This document shows, piece by piece, positions 1-6,708 of a DNA stretch of 8,300 nucleotides (within the stretch, counting starts at the first letter, position 1; every line of letters begins with the position of its first letter). Source of the DNA: an uncultured Bacteroidia bacterium (lineage in GTDB: Bacteria; Bacteroidota; Bacteroidia; Bacteroidales; Prolixibacteraceae). Below the pieces are notes generated by a model. That model was not told the origin of the DNA and ran no database searches. It saw only the letters and a list, made by a program, of their open reading frames with translations. A program made the translations under genes and the position numbers. The stretch lies in contig CAIOOC010000109.1 in assembly GCA_903859795.1 (NCBI GenBank), positions 1-8,300 on the forward strand, given 5' to 3'.

Positions 1-1
1 A

Positions 2-397
2 AAGAGACAGGAAATACTCAAACAAGGATTTTCGGTTATGGATTCTGATGGTGATCTGGTTACTCCCATTGTAGGAAATAATGAGTGCGTATATACCTTT
101 GTAGATGAAAGGGGGGTCACCAAGTGCGCGATTGAACGGGCATATTTTGACAAGAAGACCATATTCCGCAAACCGGTTTCATGCCACCTCTTCCCAATCC
201 GTATTACTGCGTATAAACGATTTGAAGCGGTTAATTATCAGCAGCTTGATATATGTAGACCCGGTAGAATATGTGGCAAAAGCCAAAGTCTGCCATTATG
301 GAGGTACCTTAAGGAGCCGCTAATCCGAAATTATGGCTCACAATGGTACGAAGAACTGACCTATGCTGCCGAAAATCTTCCGGAGGGTCTGGAATAG
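2..397 (+). CDS. DUF3109 family protein (5' truncated by window edge)
   Basis: This is the C-terminal part of a DUF3109 protein, a small cytoplasmic family common in Bacteroidota whose biochemical role is unknown. The reading frame stays open upstream of the first ATG (position 38) to the window edge, and the residues read there (KRQEILKQGFSV) look like the family sequence. I therefore treat ATG 38 as an internal Met and the gene as cut by the window. The visible part has the family's spaced cysteines in NECVYTF, TKCAIERAY, KPVSCHLFPIRI and DICRPGRICG, which suggests metal or Fe-S binding like YkgJ-type proteins. The end is also typical (LKEPLIRNYGSQWYEEL). The full family length is about 190 residues, so roughly 60 N-terminal residues are missing. 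The TAG stop is at 395-397. The gene converges on the xylF-like gene. Family assignment is from remembered motifs; function is unassigned. Confidence 0.85.
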   Translation, partial: KRQEILKQGFSVMDSDGDLVTPIVGNNECVYTFVDERGVTKCAIERAYFDKKTIFRKPVSCHLFPIRITAYKRFEAVNYQQLDICRPGRICGKSQSLPLWRYLKEPLIRNYGSQWYEELTYAAENLPEGLE

Positions 398-415
398 ATC
401 GCACTATGACGATCT
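396..415 (+). other. Small hairpin overlapping the DUF3109 stop codon
   Basis: AGATCG (396-401) pairs perfectly with CGATCT (410-415) around an 8-base loop, starting inside the TAG stop. No T-run follows directly, so it is at best a weak transcript end for the DUF3109 gene and may be chance. Confidence 0.2.
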
Positions 416-553
416 GTATGGGTAATTAAGATTTCGTTTTGCTATAAGTTTGCGGCTAGCTTGCAGCTACTTGCGAATGGCTCGAATATCTGTAACGATT
501 CGACTTTTATCCCTAACTTCAATCTGAAATGAAAAATCTAATCACGATAAATT

Positions 554-588
554 TTGCCACTTGCAAGTTGCCAATTGCCAGTTGCATG
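554..588. repeat. Degenerate 7-bp tandem repeat, five units
   Basis: Five consecutive heptamers share the core TTGC: TTGCCAC, TTGCAAG, TTGCCAA, TTGCCAG and TTGCATG. They lie in the gap between two converging genes. A looser set of TTGC-led 10-11-bp units precedes them at 450-480. The 7-bp period cannot be coding here because stops interrupt the frames and no ORF covers it. Intergenic heptamer arrays of this sort occur in several bacterial groups; the function is unknown. The rest of the 398-629 gap shows nothing I can name. Confidence 0.6.
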
Positions 589-629
589 GAGAACAATATT
601 CAATTACTTTAACGAAACTTTACGGAGCT

Positions 630-1601
630 TTAATTCCCCTCAGCAATTACAGTCATCTCCACATTTCCTTCGTTAACAGCTATAGCATCAACTAGATAGG
701 ATGGAACCAGACGTTCTCCATTGCTTATAGTTGAAAGATAGGGATCAACCTGCTCACCCTTTGCCAGGTGCATAGCAATTTCAGCGGCAGTCGAAGCCAT
801 TGTCTTTATCCTTTTAAATACAGTCACAGCCTGATTTCCTTTCATTATTTCCTGGACATTGGCCATATCAGCGTCCTGCCCAGCAACTGCAACCTGTTTT
901 AGCAAACCTTTCTCTTTCAAAACTTTGATTGCGCCCATGGCCATGGCATCATTTGCACATATAATGGCATCTACTTTATTTGCAGTGCTATCCAGACAAG
1001 CTTTTGCCAGACGGTATCCTTCTTCCGGCGTCCATGCATTTGCAAATTGACGGAATGAAATTTTAATCTCATCACGTTCAACAAAAGGTTGTAAAATGTT
1101 CATCTGTCCAATATAAAGCATGCGGCTATTGTTGTCATTTGGAGGTCCGCCAATCAGGGCATAATTTCCTTTTGGTTTAATTTTCGTAAGGTACTGAGCC
1201 TGAATTTCTCCCACTCGAACATTGTCGGTTGAAACATAATAATCTAGTCTGCAATTATTGATTAACCGGTCGTAGGCGATTACCCTGATCTCTTTTTTAT
1301 GAGCCAAATTAACGATCTCGGCAGCAGTTGCCTGGTCAACAGGAATTACAACCAGAACCATGGCACCTTTTCTTATGAGCTCCTTAGCCTGTGATAATTG
1401 TTTTTTGGCGTCATTATTGGCAACCAGAACCATTGGAATTCCTTCCATTTGTTTCACCGCATCGACGAAGTAACGCTGATCGTTTTGCCACCGGGGAGCG
1501 TCAAAGCTGTGAAGAAGAAGGCCAATCTTAGGGTGCTTAGGAGCACATCCGACAAGAATTAATCCTGCCAGAAGAATTAACGAAAAAATCGTTGTTTTCA
1601 T
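630..1601 (-). CDS. XylF-like periplasmic sugar-binding lipoprotein
   Basis: This is a Peripla_BP_4 substrate-binding protein, 323 residues, closest in pattern to E. coli D-xylose-binding XylF. The N-terminus is a lipoprotein signal: basic MK, a hydrophobic core, and lipobox LVGC with C19 as the lipidated Cys. The two-lobed binding domain follows (about 24-310). Positions that line the pentose pocket in XylF appear conserved: R37-W38-Q39, D111-R112, D156/N157/N158, W190, N217-D218, D243 (in GQDAD) and K263. The ligand is therefore probably D-xylose or a similar sugar, which is inference. No acidic stretch follows C19, so surface export is not suggested. No ABC permease or ATPase gene lies beside it, which leaves transport versus signalling open. 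The start is the ATG at 1599-1601, which leads straight into the signal peptide; no Shine-Dalgarno is visible. The HD-domain gene lies upstream on the same strand, 159 bp away. Confidence 0.88.
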   Translation of the reverse strand: MKTTIFSLILLAGLILVGCAPKHPKIGLLLHSFDAPRWQNDQRYFVDAVKQMEGIPMVLVANNDAKKQLSQAKELIRKGAMVLVVIPVDQATAAEIVNLAHKKEIRVIAYDRLINNCRLDYYVSTDNVRVGEIQAQYLTKIKPKGNYALIGGPPNDNNSRMLYIGQMNILQPFVERDEIKISFRQFANAWTPEEGYRLAKACLDSTANKVDAIICANDAMAMGAIKVLKEKGLLKQVAVAGQDADMANVQEIMKGNQAVTVFKRIKTMASTAAEIAMHLAKGEQVDPYLSTISNGERLVPSYLVDAIAVNEGNVEMTVIAEGN

Positions 1602-1710
1602 CGGAAATAAGATTTTTTGATAATAAATTACAGCAAAAAAAAAAGAATAAATTATGCTATAACAGCAGGAAGCAGATACGGATTAGGATTTCGAATGTTA
1701 AGTAACATAT

Positions 1711-1718
1711 CAAAGTTA
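1711..1718 (-). promoter_or_regulatory. Candidate -7 element for the xylF-like gene
   Basis: On the minus strand this reads TAACTTTG, a perfect match to the Bacteroidota -7 consensus TAnnTTTG. The nearest upstream TTG (plus-strand CAA at 1743-1745) is 24 bases away, one more than the usual 17-23. It would give a leader of about 100 bases before the ATG at 1601. The match may be chance in AT-rich DNA. Confidence 0.3.
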
Positions 1719-1760
1719 CATAATATTTTGAGGAAAATGAAACAATTATGTATAATTCTT

Positions 1761-2411
1761 TTAAAAATTATTTCCTTTCCATTCAGCATAAAACTGATCA
1801 AGAAACAGAAGCATAAATTCATGTCGCTGCTCTGCTAAGGCTCTCCCTGTTCTTGTCTGCATCTGTTCTTTCAATAGTAATAATTTTTCGTAGAAGTGGT
1901 TGATAGTTGGTGCGTTACTTTTTTTATACTCGTCGAAATTATTGTGTAGTACTGGCGGCACCGAAGGATCATAAATCCCTCTTCCGCGACTTCCTCCGTA
2001 AGCAAAGGTACGTGCTATTCCAATTGCACCCATTGCGTCGAGTCTGTCTGCATCCTGAACCACGGCACATTCCCTGTCTGATGTTGTTGTGTCGACATTG
2101 GCACCTTTAAAACCAACACCTTCGATCACTGTGCAAATCTTGGTGGTAACATCCTGATCAACACCACATTTTTTAAGCCAACCATGTGCATTTTTAATTG
2201 ATCCTGCATTCCCCGTAAGTTTCCAGTCGTCAATGTCATGGAGCAATGCTGCAAGTTCGACCACAAATAAATTGGCCCCTTCTTTTTCCGAAATGAACAA
2301 TGCAGTGTTCCGTACGCGATGAATATGCCACCAGTCGTGACCAGAACCATCCCCGTCCAGAACCTTTTTTACAAATGTCTCAGTTTTGCTAATCAGCTTA
2401 TTTTTAGTCAT
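1761..2411 (-). CDS. HD-domain phosphohydrolase, YpgQ/YedJ type
   Basis: This is a 216-residue, single-domain cytoplasmic HD-superfamily metal-dependent phosphohydrolase. The motifs run in family order: HDWWHIHRV (25-33, with H29 the probable first metal ligand), LLHDIDD (HD pair H58-D59), and QDADRLDAMGAIGIAR (119-134, with D120/D122 supplying the last acidic ligand). The length and the last motif fit the B. subtilis YpgQ / E. coli YedJ group rather than RelA/SpoT or dGTPase proteins. YpgQ has been described as a Mn-dependent nucleotide pyrophosphohydrolase, but the natural substrate here cannot be read from the sequence. The start at 2409-2411 (ATG, MTKNKLISK) puts the first motif at the expected distance. 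No signal peptide or membrane segment is seen. The gene is divergent from the hydG-like gene and upstream of the xylF-like gene; a functional link to either is not evident. Confidence 0.85.
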   Translation of the reverse strand: MTKNKLISKTETFVKKVLDGDGSGHDWWHIHRVRNTALFISEKEGANLFVVELAALLHDIDDWKLTGNAGSIKNAHGWLKKCGVDQDVTTKICTVIEGVGFKGANVDTTTSDRECAVVQDADRLDAMGAIGIARTFAYGGSRGRGIYDPSVPPVLHNNFDEYKKSNAPTINHFYEKLLLLKEQMQTRTGRALAEQRHEFMLLFLDQFYAEWKGNNF

Positions 2412-2574
2412 TATTCCTGCTTAAGTATTTGATATTTAATTAGTAATATAATTTAAAAGATATTGGATTCTGATTTTTTGAACGATAAAGATCATCTTAA
2501 AATCTGTGATGAAGGTACAAAAACTGAAACCAGTAATTAAGACTTTCGAATCATTCTCGTTATTCAATAAATAG

Positions 2575-2607
2575 TTGAATAATATGGTGCTCATTTGGCT
2601 ATCTTTG
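2575..2607 (+). promoter_or_regulatory. Promoter of the hydG-like gene (-33 TTG / -7 TATCTTTG)
   Basis: TATCTTTG at 2600-2607 is a perfect match to the Bacteroidota -7 consensus TAnnTTTG. TTG at 2575-2577 is a fitting -33 core, 22 bases upstream and within the usual 17-23. Transcription would begin near 2612-2615, only a few bases before ATG 2618, so the mRNA would be nearly leaderless or translation would begin at ATG 2627. The rest of the 206-bp divergent gap shows no clear promoter for the HD-domain gene. Confidence 0.55.
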
Positions 2608-2617
2608 TCTTGTAAGA

Positions 2618-4138
2618 ATGATAAAAATGAACGAAGAACTTACGTCTGTTAATTGGGTTAAGAACATTATTAAACGACAAGAGATTGACAAGTATCTTGT
2701 TGATGGCGTGGATTTTATTAATGAATACGCTATCTCCGAACAACTTGCAAAAAACAGTGATCCTGATCCAATACGGATTCGGGATATCCTGCAAAAATCG
2801 TTGTCGGTAAAGACTTTGTCTCCCGATGAGACTGCGGCGTTACTCAATGTCACCTCAGAGGAAATGTGGGATGAGGTTTTTAAAACGGCGCTCGCGGTAA
2901 AGAAAAAGGTATACGATAACCGGATTGTCTTCTTTGCACCGCTTTATTGTTCAAATTTCTGTATAAACAACTGTGCCTACTGTGGTTTTCGTGAGGCAAA
3001 TAACCGTGAGGTAAGACGAATCCTTTCGATGGATGAGATCAGGCGGGAGACTTCATCAGTTTTAAAGGAAGGGCATAAACGGCTAATACTGGTTTTTGGT
3101 GAACATCAACGTTCTGATATCGATTATATGATTGATGCCGTCAAGGCGGTTTACAGTGTTCAGGAGGACGCGCCTCATTCCGGGCGACCCTCGTCTATCA
3201 GGCGGGTCAATATCAATGCTGCTCCAATGGAGATTGCTAAACTTAAGAGGCTCAAAGAGGCTGGAATAGGTACCTATCAGGTTTTTCAGGAGACCTATCA
3301 TCATCAAACATACGGGGAAGTTCATCCTGCCAACACGATTAAAGGTGATTACCAGTGGCGGCTTTATGCTCTTCACCGTGCGCTGGATGCAGGATTGGAA
3401 GATGTTGCAATCGGGGCTCTATTCGGATTATATGACTGGCGTTTTGAAGTTATGGGATTGCTCTACCACACGTTGGATCTTGAAAAGCGATTTGGCTTCG
3501 GTCCTCATACAATTTCGTTTCCACGCATGACGCCGGCATCAGGTTCAGACTTGTCATCCGATTCGCCCTGGAATGTTTCAGATGAAGACTTTAAAAAGTT
3601 GGTTGCAGTTTTAAGACTCTCCGTTCCTAATGCAGGGATTATTGTTACGGCTCGCGAAAAAGCTGAAATCAAGAGATCGGTTTTAAAATTGGGATGTACC
3701 CAAACAGATGCTTCGACACGCATTGGTATTGGTGCCTACAGCGATCAGAAGACTGAACTCGATCTCGACAGGAAACAATTTACAATCGGAGATCCCCGTA
3801 ACCTGGATGAAGTAATTCAGGAGGTGGTCAATATGGGATTTATTGCCTCTTTTTGTACAGCAGGATACCGTTGCGGCAGGACCGGGGAAACAATTATGGG
3901 TATGCTAAGTCACTGTGATGAAGGTAAATTCTGCAAACTTAATGCTGTCCTGACATTTCGTGAATACCTGAGCGATTATGCCTCGGATGAAACACGGCAA
4001 GTGGGAGAATCTTTAATAATGAAGGAGATAGGCGAAATAGAGTCACTGGATTACTTTAAAAATAAATCTCATCTTTTACATAAATTCCGTACCGATTATA
4101 GCGAGATTTTAGGCGGGAAAAGGGATTTATACCTATGA
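2618..4138 (+). CDS. hydG: HydG-like radical SAM enzyme with altered C-terminal cysteine motif
   Basis: This matches HydG, the radical SAM tyrosine lyase that makes CO and CN ligands (as an Fe-CO-CN synthon) for the [FeFe]-hydrogenase H-cluster. It has 506 residues from ATG 2618, or 503 from ATG 2627. The SAM [4Fe-4S] motif is C115-X3-C119-X2-C122 in CINNCAYCGF, followed by the barrel core shared with ThiH (for example INAAPMEIAKLKRL and GDYQWRLYALHRALDAG). A C-terminal extension, absent from ThiH, carries the HydG-type stretch FCTAGYRCGRTGE then CKLNAVLTF. Canonical HydG holds its auxiliary Fe-S cluster with C-X2-C-X22-C. Here the pattern is C413, G416, C439: the middle cysteine is glycine, and C419 sits three residues later. 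The DNA (GGA at 3863-3865, TGC at 3872-3874) reads in frame, with no sign of a frameshift. No hydE, hydF or hydrogenase gene is nearby. HydG family membership is secure; H-cluster maturation as the actual role is less so. Confidence 0.85.
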   Translation: MIKMNEELTSVNWVKNIIKRQEIDKYLVDGVDFINEYAISEQLAKNSDPDPIRIRDILQKSLSVKTLSPDETAALLNVTSEEMWDEVFKTALAVKKKVYDNRIVFFAPLYCSNFCINNCAYCGFREANNREVRRILSMDEIRRETSSVLKEGHKRLILVFGEHQRSDIDYMIDAVKAVYSVQEDAPHSGRPSSIRRVNINAAPMEIAKLKRLKEAGIGTYQVFQETYHHQTYGEVHPANTIKGDYQWRLYALHRALDAGLEDVAIGALFGLYDWRFEVMGLLYHTLDLEKRFGFGPHTISFPRMTPASGSDLSSDSPWNVSDEDFKKLVAVLRLSVPNAGIIVTAREKAEIKRSVLKLGCTQTDASTRIGIGAYSDQKTELDLDRKQFTIGDPRNLDEVIQEVVNMGFIASFCTAGYRCGRTGETIMGMLSHCDEGKFCKLNAVLTFREYLSDYASDETRQVGESLIMKEIGEIESLDYFKNKSHLLHKFRTDYSEILGGKRDLYL

Positions 4139-4251
4139 TTTTGAAAAATGCAGGTACAAAATGATAACATGACCTGAATTTCAATCCTTGCAACAAATTT
4201 CCACTATTTCATTTCAACTAATTTCAAATTTGATAAACTAACACTAACTAT

Positions 4252-6192
4252 ATGGAATTCAGTAGTATAAAACTAATTTTTCTGTTTCTGCTTATTTCAT
4301 CCCTGAGCTATTCACAGAATTTTAAGGTGACATCACCAGATCGTAAAATTGTGGTAACAATCAATAATTCGGATAAACCCGGTTATTCAGTTACCTTCAA
4401 CGGGAAACAGGTGATTCAACAATCGGTACTTGGTTTCGAGTTTAAGAATGAACCGCCAATGGATCATGGATTTTCCGTAATTGACCAACAAGAACGGGTA
4501 GTCAATGAAACCTGGAAACCCGTTGTTAAATCAAAACATGAAGAAATAACTGATAACTGCGATGAATTAAAACTTCTAATCAGGGAAAAATCCGGACTTA
4601 TGCGTCAGATGGAACTTACTTTCCGTTCCTACAATGATGGAGTTGCATTCAGGACAAAACTATTCCGGAGCGAAAAAAATGGTCATCGTCAGATCACTCG
4701 TGAGCTTACAACCTTTAATATTCCTGAAAATCCCAAAGCATGGGTGGTCGAATACGGGAAATATTCCACATCTCAGGAGTCTGAATTCATGGAACGGATG
4801 TTAAGTTATGTATCTGATAAAACAATTGCCGGACTTCCATTTCTGATGGACTATGGCAATCATTGCTGGGTTGCGATAACCGAGTCAAAAATAGATAATT
4901 ATCCTGCTTTTTATATCGGAACCCAAGCCAAATCCAATAACCTTACAACAAAACTTGCTCCTCTGCCGGGAGAGGATGCAGAAGGGGTAAAAGCCCGTTT
5001 TGATGATGATTTATATACCCCGTGGCGAGTAATTATGATTGGTGATTCGCCGGGAAAGCTCATTGAATCTGAGATTGTTCAGAATCTCAATGATCCGTGT
5101 GCCATTGCTGATCCCTCCTGGATTAAACCGGGGATAAGTGCCTGGGATCATTGGTGGAGCGGTGAAGTATTAATGGAGATGCCGGTAATCAAACAATATA
5201 TTGATTTTGCTTCTCAAATGGGATGGCCATATATGCTTGTCGACTGGCAATGGTATGGAAAATATGCTGACCCTGAAGCAGATATAACGAAAGCGGCTCC
5301 ACAGATCGATATGGCCGAGATTATACGGTATGCAAAATCCAAAAATGTTAAAATCATCCTTTGGCTATACAACAGCGATGTGAATCGTAATTCAGCGTAT
5401 AAAAAGGCATTTCCGATTTACCAAAAATGGGGTATTGCAGCAATCAAAATCGATTTCATGGATCGCGATGACCAGGATATGGTTAACTGGTACCACGACA
5501 TTATTAAATGTGCGGCTGAAAATCACCTGATGGTTGATTTTCATGGAGCTTATAAACCAGATGGAATTATACGTACATATCCCAATATGATTACACGTGA
5601 GGGGGTTATGGGCAACGAATATTATAAGTTCTCCGACAAAATGAGCCCCGAACACAACGTCAAACTTGCCTTTACCCGATTGCTCGCCGGACAGATGGAC
5701 TATACACCTGGTGGTTTTCTGAATGTAACAAAGGCTCAATATAAAAACCAAACACCTACCCTGGTCTGGAATACCCGTGCCGCAGAACTCTCTAAGTTTG
5801 TGATTTACGAGAGTCCCCTGACAGTTGTATGTGACCACCCCGATCATATCCTGAATCAGCCCGGATCGGACTTTCTGAATATAGTTCCAACAACCTGGGA
5901 CGATATTCGCTTTATTGACGGCTATCCGGGAGAATTTGTAGCGATTGCAAAACGGTCAGGAGATGAATGGTATATTGGTGTTATGAATAACAGCAAAAGA
6001 AAGGAGGTTTTAATTAAACTTGACTTTATTCATTCCGGGTTATCTACAATGGATATCTGGGCCGATGCTGAAGACGCCAATATCTCACCCAAAAATCTCA
6101 ATATTTCAAATCACCAGGTAAAACAGGGAGATGTTCTGAAGGTAAAATTGGCTGACAATGGCGGATGGGTTGCACATATAAAGGTTAAATAG
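4252..6192 (+). CDS. Secreted GH97 glycoside hydrolase, predicted retaining (alpha-galactosidase-like)
   Basis: This is a 646-residue glycoside hydrolase family 97 enzyme, acting on alpha-linked sugars in the periplasm or outside the cell. A Sec signal peptide spans residues 1 to about 21, with probable cleavage between SYS and Q. The GH97 N-terminal beta-sandwich runs from about 22 to 285. The barrel starts near PSWIKPGISAWDHWW (288 on) and the C-terminal beta domain near 558. GH97 contains inverting SusB-type alpha-glucosidases and retaining alpha-galactosidases. This protein has Asp (D401, in IKIDFM) where SusB has Gly, and Gly (G432, in DFHGAYKPDG) where SusB has a catalytic Glu. That is the retaining pattern. 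E456 in MGNEYYKF is the likely acid/base, 55 residues after D401, the same spacing I recall for D415/E470 of BtGal97a. The exact sugar is inferred. The gene starts 113 bp after the hydG-like gene; no SusC/SusD gene and no clear -7 element are visible. Confidence 0.9.
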   Translation: MEFSSIKLIFLFLLISSLSYSQNFKVTSPDRKIVVTINNSDKPGYSVTFNGKQVIQQSVLGFEFKNEPPMDHGFSVIDQQERVVNETWKPVVKSKHEEITDNCDELKLLIREKSGLMRQMELTFRSYNDGVAFRTKLFRSEKNGHRQITRELTTFNIPENPKAWVVEYGKYSTSQESEFMERMLSYVSDKTIAGLPFLMDYGNHCWVAITESKIDNYPAFYIGTQAKSNNLTTKLAPLPGEDAEGVKARFDDDLYTPWRVIMIGDSPGKLIESEIVQNLNDPCAIADPSWIKPGISAWDHWWSGEVLMEMPVIKQYIDFASQMGWPYMLVDWQWYGKYADPEADITKAAPQIDMAEIIRYAKSKNVKIILWLYNSDVNRNSAYKKAFPIYQKWGIAAIKIDFMDRDDQDMVNWYHDIIKCAAENHLMVDFHGAYKPDGIIRTYPNMITREGVMGNEYYKFSDKMSPEHNVKLAFTRLLAGQMDYTPGGFLNVTKAQYKNQTPTLVWNTRAAELSKFVIYESPLTVVCDHPDHILNQPGSDFLNIVPTTWDDIRFIDGYPGEFVAIAKRSGDEWYIGVMNNSKRKEVLIKLDFIHSGLSTMDIWADAEDANISPKNLNISNHQVKQGDVLKVKLADNGGWVAHIKVK

Positions 6193-6570
6193 ATTATTAC
6201 TTATGTATAATTGATAATTGCCATGGACTAACACTTCAGAAAATATTGTACCTGCTTTTTTTTGAAAAATCTCATATTTTGAGACACTGTTTTCTGTACT
6301 ATTCCCTGCGATGCCCTAAATACCTGCCCACCCTTATTGTTTGGGAATTGCTGATACATCTGTCTCGTAAACAGTTTGTGTCAGCGCCCTCTAAACCTGA
6401 TTTATCGTCCTGAATATCAAATAGCGACCAGGTACTTGCTATTTTCTTTTCATCTGGAAATATTCCCTCAAATACTTTGATTCCTGGTTCATTAAGTTTA
6501 ATTTTGGTTATCAATAATTGAGCCTGCTCTGAAAAATAATAAAATAACAAATGGTTACCAAGTCATCAAA
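6193..6570. other. Intergenic stretch without a convincing gene
   Basis: The first part (6193-6298) is AT-rich with an 8-T run (6256-6263) and a weak 5-bp hairpin, TCTCA (6270-6274) with TGAGA (6280-6284), which could help end the GH97 transcript but lacks a T-run after it. On the minus strand 6299-6550 is an open frame of 83 codons whose protein has a normal-looking composition (for example PGIKVFEGIFPDEKK). It has only a TTG start, no visible ribosome-binding site or promoter, and no family I recognise. It could be a gene remnant or chance, so it is not called as a CDS. Confidence 0.5.
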
Positions 6571-6574
6571 CCTC

Positions 6575-6652
6575 CCAAAGGGACCAAAAGTTCAAACTTT
6601 GGTGAACCTTGGTGTTTTGGTCTTTTGGTGGCATATTTTGGGACTTTTTGGA
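6575..6652. repeat. Degenerate CTTTTGGT repeats with inverted copies
   Basis: The core YTTTGGT recurs on the plus strand at 6597, 6614 and 6622, with a shorter CCTTGGT at 6607 (spacings 10, 7 and 8). Looser TTTTGG copies occur near 6637 and 6645. Inverted copies stand to the left: CCAAAG at 6575-6580 and ACCAAAAG at 6583-6590. GACCAAAA (6582-6589) can pair perfectly with TTTTGGTC (6615-6622), with an inner GTTCA/TGAAC stem (6590-6594 with 6603-6607). The block ends just before the candidate promoter of the Gfo/Idh/MocA gene. Its function is unknown; a short-repeat relic, a hairpin or a regulatory site are all possible. Confidence 0.55.
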
Positions 6653-6681
6653 AACTGTAATTTATGTAAATACGATATTTG
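6647..6681 (+). promoter_or_regulatory. Candidate promoter of the Gfo/Idh/MocA gene
   Basis: GATATTTG (6674-6681) matches the -7 consensus TAnnTTTG at all but the first base. TTTG (6647-6650) lies 23 bases upstream as a -33 core. Transcription would start near 6687, leaving a leader of about 20 bases before ATG 6709. One mismatch and AT-rich surroundings keep this tentative. Confidence 0.35.
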
Positions 6682-6708
6682 ATAATATTTTTACTTAAAA
6701 TAGTTAGT

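Noticed and set aside
1617..1838. Plus-strand 73-codon open frame
   Set aside because: It is rich in Lys/Ile/Asn from AT-rich DNA, overlaps the 3' end of the HD-domain gene on the other strand, and matches no family. It looks like chance.
2618..4138. Assigning the radical SAM gene as thiH
   Set aside because: ThiH is about 370 residues and lacks the C-terminal cysteine-containing extension. Length, the CINNCAYCGF context and the GRTGE/CKLNA region fit HydG.
4151..4177. CAGGT...ACCTG inverted repeat after the hydG-like gene as a terminator
   Set aside because: Only five base pairs with a 16-17-base loop and no T-run follow, so it is too weak to call.
5392..5847. 151-codon open frame on the minus strand
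   Set aside because: It lies entirely inside the GH97 gene, antisense to the catalytic barrel, and its translation resembles no family. It is a shadow of the strong coding frame.
6679..6708. TTG start adding ten residues to the Gfo/Idh/MocA protein
   Set aside because: It overlaps the candidate -7 element and would put a hydrophobic stretch before an already long Tat n-region. ATG 6709 is more plausible.
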